Position numbers and translations under genes: made by a program
The notes under the pieces: model-generated
Database searches by the model: none
Seen by the model: the letters and a program-made list of their open reading frames with translations, nothing else
Told to the model about the DNA's origin: nothing
In this document: piece by piece, positions 11,201 through 24,400 of the stretch
Layout of the letters: each line of letters begins with the position of its first letter
Position numbering within the stretch: the first letter of the stretch is position 1
Assembly (NCBI RefSeq): GCF_000247695.1
Contig: NW_004624804.1
Coordinates: 8,955,820 to 9,019,819, forward strand
Direction of reading: 5' to 3'
Origin: Heterocephalus glaber
Taxonomy: Eukaryota; Chordata; Mammalia; Rodentia; Bathyergidae
Length of the DNA: 64,000 nucleotides

Positions 11201-14200
11201 TCTCTTCCTTTCTGTCTAAAAATAGCCTAGCCTCTTCAGGCTCTAAGATGTCCTCTTTTTGAGGCTTTCCTCATCTACTGAGCTCACTCATTTCAGAGTC
11301 TAATAGTGCACTGCTGCTTTCCAAGTCTTCCTTTCTTCTTTCTCTCTCTACATTTTAGGGTAAGGTCTCCTGTTGGATCAGTTTGAGTTGCAGCCTTACT
11401 TCCTGCCAGTATTTTTTTTTTTTGGGTACTGGGGATCGAACTCTGGTCCTTGCGCTTGCGAGGCAGGTGGTGGAACCACTGAGCTAAATCCCTGGCCCCC
11501 TGCCAGTATTTTTAATGATTTTGGAACCTTGGTGTTTTTCTGACTTTACTTCTGTCTTCCATTTGTCACCTGTGTGTTTTTATTTCTTGGCTGATGAAAA
11601 ACATAGGTAGAAATGAGGCTTCCTCCTGACCCCCATAACCTCCTCATCAGCCTCCAGAACCTCAGGCTGGGCTTGTGACTGTTATCACTGCCCTTTGGAG
11701 AACCGTCCAGGGCTTGAAATTCGGGACTATGTTTATTCAGACTAAGCTTCTCTGAGGACTAGTCTGTCCTGCTGTTGTGCTCAGAGTATCTATGGGTTTC
11801 GTGTTCAGACTGGAGTGTTGTAAAAGGGAAAAAGCCACAGTGCTTTCAGTAGGGTTTGTTACAGATCACATTCCCACTGGCTCCGTTGTTTAATGCAGAG
11901 AGGCCAAGTTCCCACCAGCTTCCTTTTCACAGCAGCTCTCAGCAGAGGTATAGAAAGAGGTCTTCCCACCTTCTTGAGTGTTCACTACTGTGTTCATTGA
12001 TTTTACCATAACTTCTCTTACCTCTCAAAATTTAAAAAAAATGTGTGTTGTGGGGAAATAAAAGTAAATATGACAGCCAAACTGGGCAGTGTGGACTTTT
12101 AGGGTTGAGTTGTTGTTGTTTGTTTTTTGAGACAGAGTCATGCTATGTAGCTCAGGCTGGCCTCAAACTCCTGACGATCCTTCTGCCTCAGCCTCCCAAG
12201 TAGGTGGGATTACAAGTATGTGCCACTATACCTGGCTAGGGTTGGAAGTTTTGAATGTTTGGATTTTATTTTTTTAATGGAAACAAAGTTTATTTGAAAA
12301 AGTAAAAGTGAAGAGGGAGGGAGAAACTGGCTCTGCAGAGCAACCTTGGGCTAAATAAGAGGAAAATTCGAGATAAAAGTACACTCTGGAGGGAGACTGC
12401 GATAACCTGGATTTTCTTAATCTTTCCTCCTTCCTAGCAGAGACAGCAGCAAGTGTATAGTGCTTCCTAATTGGCCACTGTATTTTCCTCTGATTCTGAA
12501 GGACACTTACAGAAGAATGAGTTTGCAGTATGCATTATCTCTTCTTCTTTTTTTTCCTTTCTATTTTTTGGTACCAGAGATCGAACTCGGGACCCTGTGC
12601 TTGTGAGGCAGGCAGCAGCATATCTCTTCTTGAGACTTTTAGGGAGTTAACTTTACTCCCTCTTTTCTTATTATGGAGAATGTTTGTCAGACTTTTTTGT
12701 TGCTTCCCTAGTTTATAAAACAAGTTCTTTTTGCTTTTTCTTTCTTAGACGGGATTTCTAAGTTTACATACCTCATCTCTCCCCTTAAAACTGAAATGAG
12801 ACTGAAGATATTGTCCCTCCCCTGCCCCTTCATTTATGGTTGAGATTTAAATTTACTTGAAAATCTTGGGACAACCCTTTCTGAAACCATATGGCTGATT
12901 TTTTTTCCCCCTACTTTGTCCAATGTTCTTTTATTTTTTAAATTTTTTTTGGTACCGGGGATTGAACTCGGTACCTTGGGCTTGCAAGGCAGGCTCTGGA
13001 ACCACTGAGCTAAATCCGTGGCAAACTTTTTTTTTTTTTTTTTGTGGTACCAGGGATTGAACTCGGGACCTTGGGCTTGCAAGGCAGGCGCTGGAACCAC
13101 TGAGCTAAATCCCCGGAAACTTTTTTTTTGGTACTGGGGATTGAACTCCGGACCTTGTGTCCAATGTTCTTTTAGAGGAATCCTGAGAAGGGAATTTCTT
13201 TGGTTAAGTGGTTTTTTTTGATTTTTGGTTTTTTTGTTATTAGAATTGAACCCAGGCCTTGTGCATGCTAGGGAAGTGAGCTACCACTGAACTAGACTTC
13301 CCACCCTATTCTTCAGGATTTGAACATGCTTTTCATTCATTCTGAGTTGCCCAGGCTCACTCAGTCTTTCTTATCCTTCTGCCTTGGCCTCCTGAGTAGC
13401 TGAGTTTTTACACATATACCACTGTACCTGGCTAAGGTGGTTTAGTTTTTAAAATTAAAATACCTAAGTTCTTGATCTTGACATTCAGATTTCTCTTTTT
13501 TCCAACTATTATGGATTTGTCCCATTCAACATTTTCATGCAGTGTTATATAGAACCATTATCCCTAATCTTTATTCAAAATTAACAGGTACTTTTCTCAT
13601 AATAATAATATTAAAAATAATATCATCTGTAGTGGTAACAGTACCTAATATTTATCAAGCTTTTGCTACTTACTAGGTTTGTGATAAGCATTTACATATA
13701 TTATTGCATTAAAATTGTACTCGGCTCTCCTATCAATGTTATTATAACCCCATTTTGTGGATGCGGAAACTGATGATAAGGACTGGGTGAGTAGAGGATG
13801 GCTACACACCCAATAGGTGGCGGAACTGGAATTCCATCATAGGCTTTCTTAACTTGAAAGCCCACACTTAAACTTCATTTATATTCCTCCCAGAGAGTCT
13901 TTTTCAAAACTGAGCACAAAAGTATGTCTAGTATTACTATAACCAAGAGGCACACCCTGCATTCAGCTCAGAAAAAGGCATTTCCTTTACAGAGTAGGTT
14001 TTCCCCAGCATTCCCTATAACAGTCAATTCAGTGGATTTCCCAGACCTATTTCAGAGCCATCATTCGGTAACCTTTGTCCCTCTACATCCACGCTCCTGT
14101 TATCCACACTTCTTTCCCGTCTTGTGGTTCTGTGGGCACCTGAAGGTCATGTCGACAGGGCACAGCGTGTGGCACCAGATGACTAAGCCACAAGCAGTTG

Positions 14201-15293
14201 TCTCTTCTCTCCAGAAGCTGCTGGAAGAGTGCAGTGGAGACTAGTGATGCCTTGACTGCTTTTGTGTGTGGGTATGGCAGGGCTTTAATATTTGGTGCTC
14301 TTGGTTAGCCGGTGATGGTATAACTCTTGCTATTGCTACTCCAGACCCTCCAAACGACACCTTTTTATTATCTGCATAGCCCACAGCTGACCCTGTTTTT
14401 GAAGCTGTGGAAAGTAGCTGGGTCAAAATGTCTCTTTCTGGGGAAACAACTGGATCTAAAATGTCCCCTGCCAGGGCTGACCTTGATGACGACATTTGGG
14501 GTTTCATTTTGAACAGGAACAAAAATTAGGTCACTTGCCCACCTGACTCCGTTCGGCTGTGTGGGCTCCAAGGTTCCAGAGCAAGTGCCTCGCCTCATCT
14601 CATCTCAGATTTATATCACTTTGACTTCTTTTCGCAGATAGGCAGGTGTCAGTACATTGTAGGTATAAACGCGGGTGGTCTCAAGGCCTCCTTCCTTACA
14701 CTGCCACATTTGTCCTGAGCTAAGAAAGCCCCAAGCCAAGTGGATTGGACTCAGGGCAGCCCACAGGCTTGTGGGTGAATAGGAAGGACCTCAGAACATA
14801 CTCAGCAACTCTGACCCCTGCCCCCTCTCAGCCTCTGCCTTGGAGTAAAGCAAGCAGCTGCATGTCAGAACTAAACTTGGGGCTGGCAGGCAGGCTGGCA
14901 GGCCAGCTTGCCTGTTACTCCGACGCTCATTGGTTGGCTTCTTTTTGAGAGAACACAGTATCTGTCCACCACGGCATAATACCCTGTTGCAGACTTTTCT
15001 AAACATATCCTTTCTGCATGTGATCCCCTTCCTTCCCCAGGCTGCCTTAGTCTCACTTGTGAGGTCTCTATAGCAGCCACCACAGATTTTGTCACAACAA
15101 ACCCAAACCTCACTAGTGAATGAGGCTTCTAGCCCGTTAATATGCAAACCTATGGGGCTGGGCTGGGGAAGGGCAGATCTCTATTGTAAGGCAAATTCAG
15201 ACACAAGCCCACTCTGAGACTGCATTTCTCCCTACCAGGCTCCCAAGTAATGCCCAGACTCCTCTTCCTTGAGCTACACTTTGAGCAGCCAGG

Positions 15294-15331
<38 letters not shown>

Positions 15332-18300
15332 GCTTGCACATGTGTTTGTGTTACTGGAATTAGGGCAGCTTCCTCACTTCTGAGGGAGTGGGTTCCTCTC
15401 ATTTGTGCCGCTGGAATTCTCATGCTTTGCAGGGCAATGGTGAGGATTAAATGCAAAGTAGTGAATGTGAGATTACATTGTGAGGCCTAGATAACTTCTT
15501 AGCTGTTAAGAGGTTGCTGATATTATCAGGGTCCATAGATTTCTAAAATGCTGACAAAGTTTCTTCTGATTTGCTGTCGAGATTTCATTCCTTTAAATTT
15601 CCATTTGTAACAAGTCCATTTTTGCAAGTTCAACTTCTTTTGTCCCAGCGTTTAATGAACTCTTTGTGTAGTTTTTCATTGTGACTGGTCCTCAGTACAT
15701 TTTTCTTGCTAACATTCTAACTTGTATCAGTAATACTTTACTGATTGAAAGGAAGGACTAGCACAAATTCTTTTTGGTACTAACTACTGTGTAATTTATT
15801 TCAGGGGTATGGCTATGAGTTTTTAGGAATTAAAAAACAAAGTCAAATCAATGAACTGTCTGAATTTTCTGTGTCAGATTAGAAACCACTGGGATGATGA
15901 ACATGCTTTTTAGCAGCAGTGCTATCTCTGGGTATGAATATAATTTGTCTTCTTTTGCTAATTAATTTATATTGAGAAGTAATTTGAGAAGTAAAAATTT
16001 GGTGGCTTCCTTTCAATGTAAGAATTTTCAGGCTGCATGAAAATATGTTAATTTTATAACCAATTAAGCTTTTAATATTGCAACCAGAGTGAAATATTCT
16101 ATTTAAACTATGGTGTTTTGTTTTTGCTTACAAAACTAAAGCTAGCCGGGAATTTAGCTCAGTGGTTCCACTGCCTGCTTCACAAGCGCAAGGTCCCAAG
16201 TTTGATCCCTGGTACCAAAAACACAAACAAAACAAAACTAGAGCTATAGGAAGATGTGGAGATATAGATGCAGTCATACCTAATTTATACTATTGGTGAT
16301 AGCATATATTGATCCAGCCTTCCTACAAGACAATTTGATACTATCCATTAGAAGAAAAATGTGTATATTTATACTTTTTGACCCAGCAGTTATAATTCTG
16401 ATGTCTTACTTTATGCAGACATACTACACAAAGGCATATATAACTGATTTTTTGATGTTATTCATAATAGTGAAATCTTTGAGGTTGTCTCAGTACTATC
16501 AATAGGGATCGTCAGGCATCCAATGAAATGGAATTCCCTGCACCTGCTAAAAAAAATGAGGTCAGTCTATATGTACTAATGTGGAAGGATGTACAAGATA
16601 GAAATGAGGAAAAGCAAATTGTATAACAGTTTTTTATGTTAATGATTGTATTTTTGTTAAAAAATATGTTAGTAAAAAAAGTAAAAAGTATGAAGAGTAT
16701 GGCTATACATACCAAACTGTTAATATTGGTTATCTCAGGGAGAGACAGTAGATTATGGTGGACTTTTACTGTCTACATTATATATTTCTGTAATGTTTGA
16801 ACTTTAAACAATGAGCCTGTATTATTTTTGTAAGTAGAAGAAACAATAAAGATGGAAGTCTCTCCAATTTAAACGTGTGTTTCCTATATAAGTCTGTTCA
16901 AAATTTCAACTTGGTGTATTTATTTCATTAAAGCAGTTATGCACAGTGTTATTGGAAAATATATTTGGTATAATAAGCTCAGTTTTAAGAAAGTTTTTTT
17001 AAGGAATAATAGAACATAAAAATATTTTCTTGCCAATATATAATTAGCTTCTTGAATTTGAAATCACTCATTTGTAATATCTTAAAAAATATTTCCTTGG
17101 TTAAATTTGGTAATTTTTTTATCCTTTTTCAAGTACATGTGCTTTCCTTTTTTTTGTCCTCAGTGCTGGGGATTGAACCCAGGGCCTTGGTACTGAGCTA
17201 TACTCTAAGCCTCTCTTTTTTATTTTTTATTTTGAGATCAGGTCTTGCTAAGTGATTAAGTTGCCCAGGTAGGGCTCGAAATTGTGATCCTTCTGCCTCA
17301 GCCTCCCAGAGGGGTGGGATTATAGATGTGCACTACTGTGCCTGGCTATTTTTAATCTTTTAAAATGTATTCTTTAATTATAATTTGGCAGATTCATAAA
17401 GAGCCAAGCCATGCATCTTTACTAAAGTCAGGGATAAGAGTGTTTGAGAGGAATTAAGATACATGGATTATACCAATCATGCCTTCCTCACTCTTTCTGT
17501 AAAGGCATCAAAATCTTGCCTCCTGCTGTATCTTCTAGGGCTGGCAATGATAAATAGTTGAGAATTCTCTAGGAGATAAAAAAACTTACTAAGATTAACT
17601 AAAAAGTATTCATAAATAGCATAAAGTACTTTTTTAAATGAATCCCAAGAGCTGGGGATGTAATTCAGTGGTAGAGCACTTGCCTACCGTGCACATGGCC
17701 CTGGATTCAATCACAGATATAAATTAAACACTCTACCCTAGAATATAAGATCAGAGTTGTATTAAATACAACCTCTGCTCTCCGGATTCTGGACTAACAG
17801 AAAAGATAAGACAAACCTTCAAGAATTTCTATGCAAGCTACAAAGCAGTATGTGCTATGTGGGTGATGCAGACTAAGTGCTGCTGTAAGAGTACTGAAGA
17901 GGAAGGACTTGTCCTGGCCAGGTGACCACAGGAGGGTCAGACATGGGTTGTGACATTTAAACCCGTCCTTGAAGGAAGGTGGAATTATATTGTGTAGCAG
18001 TAGAAAGGAAGGGCTTTTTGGAAAAGAACATGAGATAAAGCCCTAAGGCTCCTTTCCAAAATAATGAAGAATCCAGATTGAGAAATATGTGTGATTCTAG
18101 AGGTGAGCAGTAGGAAATAGAAGTAGAAGAAATGTAGGGCCTTTTGATGCTAGGCTAAGACATTTGCACTTCATTTAGTTGGCAGTAAGGAGCCAACTAG
18201 ATAGGGAAAGCTGTGCTTTCAAATCAAAGCTCCGCCAGGGATAGATTATTCTCATGGGTTAGGGAGAAGGAACAGTAGGGTCTATAATAAGGAGATTAAT

Positions 18301-21300
18301 TGAAAGCTGTTGCTACATCCAGGAATGTGGTATTGAAGGCCTAAAATGGGGTGTTTGCATTGAGAAGAAAAAGGAAACGAGCATATTGTAGAGGATAATA
18401 CGTTGAAACCTCCCTTTTTCTCAGGAGAGTCTCGTGGCACAAGTGAGGGTGGTTACAGGGCAGTGAGAGTCATGTTCACTCCTTCTTATTTCAGAACACA
18501 CATTAACTTTGCACACTTACTCCAGGTAAGGGACTATTAGTGATCTCCCTGGTTAGAGAGTTGGAAACCAAGAGATTAAGAGACTTCAGGTATGTAGAGT
18601 TGGCAAATGAAGAGGAACTAGACCCGTGTGTTGACCAGACTTTTAGCTCACGTAAAACTTTGTGGTTCTGGTCTTGGTGTAAAGAGGCCTGATTTTGGAG
18701 GGGACCCTACCCCCATGCACACATTCTTTTTGCATGAGTAATTCCCTATCCTTGTCTTTCCAAGACATAGAAAAGGAGGGTAGAAGGGCTGGCCCTGTCC
18801 CAGGCACAGTGCTGTTAAAGCTGCTCTCACCCAGGGCACATGATGATGACTGCTGTAACTGAGCCCTTTTGCAAGACTCCCTTCACTCCTCTCCTCGGTC
18901 TGCCGCCTTCCACTCTGCTTCCCTGTCTGCACACTGAAGTTGCCTTGGAAACAGGTATCAGCTATCCATGTTGCCTGTAGGTTGCAGCATGCCCTGAATG
19001 GGCAAGCTCTGACCATATGGGATACCCTGCCATTCGAAAACCCCTCTTTTCCTCTTTCTCTGCGCCATCACAGTGAGGAGAGAGTGGGAACTTTTTTTTT
19101 TTAATGTTTTTTTGAGACAGGGTCTCGCTATATACTCCTGGCTGGCCTTGAGCTTACTATGTAATCCAGGCTGACCTCATACTCACAGTAGTCCTCTTGC
19201 CTCAGCCTCCTGAGTGCTGGAATTACTGGTGTGTGCCACCACGCCCAGCAAAGAAACCGTTTTTTAGATTCATTTTAGCTTCTGATAAGTTTGGGTAACT
19301 AAACATAATTAAAGCTAACATGAAAAACCTCTATTATTCCCCTACTTCATCGTGCTGCCCTCCGTCTTCTGTTATTTTCCTTCCCCTCCTTTTCCCCTCC
19401 CTCCCTTCCTTCTCTTTTCTTTCTTGAAGAGACAGGCTCTCAGTATGTCGCCCAGACTGGTCTTAAACTCTTAGGCTAAAATGATCCTCCTACCTTAGTC
19501 TTCAAAGTAGCTGAGACTAAAGGGGCATGTCACCATGCCCACCTGCCTTCTACCTTCTCTCTTGGTTCTCAGACATGTCCCTGAAACCAGTCCAAAGGCT
19601 TGGTGACTTCCCGGTGTGCTCTTTCAGAAACTGTGACATTCTGGCTGGGTCTGGTGGCTCACACCTATAATCCCAGCACTCGGGAGTCTGAGGCAGGATG
19701 GTTGCCAGGAGTTCAAGGCCAGCATGGGTTATATAGTGAGTTCAAGACCAGCTTGAACTACAAAGCAAAACTAAAACAAATAAACAAACAAAGACTAACA
19801 TTCTGGTGATATTGAAAAACCTGAGTTCCTAGGATCCTTAGGGAGCCATGGTTTCTGGAAGCAGACAGCCCGGGTCTAAATTCTGGTTCTGTTACTACTT
19901 ACCCTGTTCCTTCATCTATAAGATGGGCATGGTACTAGTCCTTCGTAAAGCTGTCAGCAGTAGTTTTCAAGGGTAGTATGTACGACCATCTGTGAGGTGC
20001 CTGAAACGGCCCCTGGCAGAGTGCACTCAGCGCTCTCACTGCTGGGCAGCCTCAACCCAGGATCCTCTGTGGCCACAGGTGCTCTTTCAAGGCTGGGAAT
20101 AATGTTTTCTCTTCATAGTCCCAAGAGGGCCTAAACTTTGGAAATACAATGGCAGAATGCTTTAGTTTAATAGTTCATAATCTGATTAATCTTCAGAACC
20201 ACCTAGACAAAATTGACCGATTGACTGGTTGATTAGCACAAGGTCTGGCTGTTGCCCAGGCTGGCCTCCAACTCCTGGCCTCAAGCAGTCCTCTTGTCTC
20301 AGCCTCCCAAGTACCTGGGAGAGTTTTGTGCTACCCTGCTGGGCTCCAGAGACCTCCTGCACATCCTTAAGCCTTGCGCTGTGTCTGAGTCTTGCAGGAC
20401 AGGGAAAGGGGAGGTGGAGGTGGAGATGGAATGAGGGTGCTGTCTGAGTAATTCTGTTGGAAGGATAGGTCTGGGAACCTTTGTTCTGATTTCGTGGTCT
20501 CCAGGAGTGAGTGGCTGAAGGATCTCTAAGGTCACCACCTTCCAAGCAGTGACAGATTCACCTTCCTTTGAAGCTGAGGCTATTTTAATCTCAGCACGGG
20601 AGAATTGACTCAGCTCTAGCCAGTTCTGATGTGTTAGGCAGGGCAGCCTGCTTTTTTCCTGTTGTATTGGAAGTCCTTGGTTTCTGGGAGCCTTGGTAGT
20701 ACAGATAGAAGAGTAAATCAGCTAGATTGGACTGAGCCTGGACCAGAGTGAGAGACAGTCTGTTTGCTTGTCTTGAAATGACCGTGTGCCCCTGCCTACC
20801 TCTGGCCAGATGGCAGTTTGGGCTCTGAAGGAGTTGAAGTGAGGAAGCCATCCCCCCTGTCCTGGCTTCAGTGACTGGGTCCCCACCTTGCTGCCCGCTG
20901 CCCAAGTTTCTACAGAGCCCACCAGCCTGGGCTTCCTCTGTGGCTTTTGTGTAAGTGGCAGTTCTTGGAATCCGGTGGAGAATCTGCTTTGAGAGATTAG
21001 AGTGTAATATGTGGGCAAGAGACAGACGTAGTTATTTTTAACCTGCGGGAAGGGAGCGAGAGGCAGGGAGTGCTCTGCCTTTGACAGGTCTCTAGCATGC
21101 TTGTTTATAGAAATAGCAAGTCAGGGTTTGGCTGGAATGACTTACAACCCAGGTATTTATAACTTGTATTGAGTGGAATTGAGAAGTGGGGGAGGGGAAG
21201 GGGAAGGAAAGAAGCTGGTAGCAGCACAACATGGCAACAAAACAAAGGTCGGTTTCCTCCCGGTTGCCCGAGCTTCCTTGCCAGTTTGAGGTCGGCCAAC

Positions 21301-21461
21301 TCCTCGGTGACTCTGGCCTCCTAGTTCTCTGTCGCTGAGGAGCAGCCTGGCTCATGCCATGGGCAAACAGACTCTCAGTAGTTCCTCACACTAAGAAAGG
21401 GCAAGTCATAATACTTTATGCCTCCGGTCCAAGCAGTCTCTGCTCATGCACAGTCAGAAGC

Positions 21462-21499
<38 letters not shown>

Positions 21500-24400
21500 T
21501 GGGGTAGAACACAACTGGAAAAGCTAAGAAGGCTCTGGAACTATGTGGAACCCTATACTCTACCACCTGTGTGACAGATAGGTCTGGGCTCTTGAGAGTC
21601 CTTTCTTCTTTTTTTTTAACGTACCTGGGATTGATCCCAGGGCTTTTGTGCTGAGCCATACACACTCCCCTTATTTTTTATTTTGAGACAAGGTCTTGCT
21701 AAGTTACCCCACTTTAGGCTCCAATTTGCCATCCTCCTGCCTCAGCCTCCCAGAGTACTGGGATCACAGGCCTGCAGCAGCACATTTGTTTCCCTTGCTC
21801 TTTCCGCACTCAGCTGACTGCTCCTCCCTTCAGGAGCTGTCCTCTTCTTGGTCCCTGGGGCTCTTCCTCCCTCTCTTAACTGCCTGGCATCTCAACTTCT
21901 CCATACGCTAAAAATAGGTTTTCCCAAAGTTCTATCCAGTCTCTCTGCTCTTTCTCCCCTCTGGTCTCCTGTCTCCTTGGGCTTTCAGTGGTGGATTTCA
22001 CCTCTGTGTGAATAATCCCCAAATATCTATTTCTAGTCCTGAACTCTCTCCAAGCATTAATTTCATGTTTAAGTTGCTAAACTGAGTGTTCTGTGATTCC
22101 TCCTAAATATGCCTGTAGTGCCTCAAATTCAGTGTGTCTGAAACATGTGCTCCCATCTCCTGCAATCAGACCGGGGTCTTCTTTCTGATCATGGCCCAGC
22201 CTTGTTCACGATCTCTTAGTTTCGCCTCTGAGCCCTCTTCTTCTTGCACAGTTGCACAGTGTGGGTCCTCCCATTCTGCTTGCTTTGTGATGTGTGAATT
22301 TGTCATGCCTCCTCCATTCCTACTGTTTTCATGCTGGCCTGGATTTTTATTACCTCTTCCTTAAACTACTGTAACAGCCGCCTAACTGGTCTCCCTGCCT
22401 GTGTATATCTCGAATGCATCTGCCAGGAATCCTTCCATGGCTTGCCTGAGCCCACAGAATACCCTGCTGAGCCTGGCCTTCAGGATCCTACCTGATCTGC
22501 TTGTATTCTCTCTCCTGACTTAGTATTCTCCTGTACAATCTTTGCTCTTACCATTGCTCACATCTTGGTTATTTTCACGTCTGAACATTTTCTCACAGCT
22601 TCCTCTACTGATGATTCCTTCTGTCTGTATTCCTGCCCCCCGCATCAAAATCCAGGTGTGGTAGTGCCTTCCCTCAGGGAGGCTGAGGCAGGAGGATTGC
22701 AAGTTCAAACCCAGCCTGGGAAACCTAGCTATTTAGCAAGACCATAGCTTAAAATTTTTTTTAAAAAATTTGTTTTTTAGAAAGAGCCAGAGATGGAGCT
22801 CAGTGCAAAAAAAATCCCCCCAAAATCAAAACAAAAACAAAAACAAAACAGAGAGAGAGAAAGAAAAATGCTGTTATACTGTGAGGCCCAACAGCCCTAC
22901 AAAAGAGCATTCTTGTCTCCCTTCTCTGATCCTGCTGAGAAATAATCTCTCTTGTTTCTGAGCACTTTATCTCTTTCTTGTGATCCCTATCACATGTTGG
23001 GTTGCTGTGTAGTAAATGATTTGTCTTTCCTAATGGATTTTGAGGGTGGGGAGGGTCTCCCATAGCATCCACAAACTTGTTGAGAACTGCCAGTGTTGGG
23101 ATGTACATTTACATCATGGCCCCATATACCCACAGGCCCTGACCAAAAGTTTCATCATCCACACTTACCCTCACTGCATGCTGGACTATCTCCTTTTTGT
23201 TCTGTTCCATTTATTTGTTACCAACTGAATGGTGTCCAGGTCTCCATTTGCTGTCTCATAGCTTGCAATCTGAAGGCTGGAAAGCACTGTTCTGTCTCGC
23301 ATGAATGAGTTGTCCTATCGCCTCGCAGTCACCTGTTTTTTCCATCTGCTTTAATGAGAGCCAGAAGAGCACTTAAACACGTGGCTTCATTTTCCTTCTC
23401 TCTTGAGACTAAGCTATTGTGAAATTATCCCTTTATCTCATGAGGGTACGGGAAGTTCTTCCTGCCTCCTTTCTCTCCAGAGGGTATAGTGCTGCTGCCT
23501 AGTTCATCTGGGAGTGGTGGTCATGTAGCCCTCCCTGGCAGGGCACCCATAGTAATCCTGTCCTCTGACAACCTCCCTCCAGAGGCAAGATGATACCCAT
23601 TTCGGGTTGGTGTATACTTTCCTCCATCTCAGCACTCTGGCTGCCATAGCAAGTCGGGCTCAACACCCTGTGTCCTCCTTTCTTCCAGGCTGCACTGTGG
23701 GTGTGGAGGTCCTGGCAGAGCACAGAGTGGGTGCTTGCTCTCTTCTCAGCTTTCCTTGTGCATGAAATAATGTCCCCAGAGCTGTGGGTGTGTCGGTGTT
23801 GGCTGCCCGAGGCAGTCTCGTCCTACATCACTGGCCATAACCAGGTGCCTGGACAGTGTCTCTTGGTCTTTGTGTCACTGACATTCGGGTCTTGAGAGTT
23901 TGAGGTGAAGTTTCTGTCAGAATTTTGGGCTACATCTTAGAGTTAGAGCAAGCTGTTTTCTCACAGGGCCTCCTTCAGTTTCCTCAGTGATGCTTTGGGC
24001 CAGAGACAGATTTCTGACCCTAGTGAGAAGCTTGCTTCATTATGTGGAAAGATGCTGTAGTGTTCAGGAGGGGCTAGCTTATCTCAGAGTGTGGTCCGAG
24101 AACCTCTGGGATCCCCCAAACCCTTTTAGGGGGCTGTGACATCCCCCTTTACCAACTCTATATGCAAATGAGGCCAGACTTTCTTCATATACTTCAAATA
24201 GAGTAACATCACGCCAGTTTGAATGCAGGTGCAGGTATGAAAATCTATTAAGCCAGACATTAAAAAGGTTGGCAAAAATGTCAAACAATGCTGCCGCTCT
24301 TTTTACTGTATTGTTTTCTGGAAGATATTTATCTTTAATAAAAATGTTAATGAGTAATGGATTTACTTTTCTTTTTTGGTTTCTTCACTGGATCTTAGCC

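Noticed and set aside
15269..15490. Open frames encoding Cys-Val or Thr-His runs
   Set aside because: Translations of the (TG)n/(CA)n microsatellite; the same applies near 21444 and 36455.
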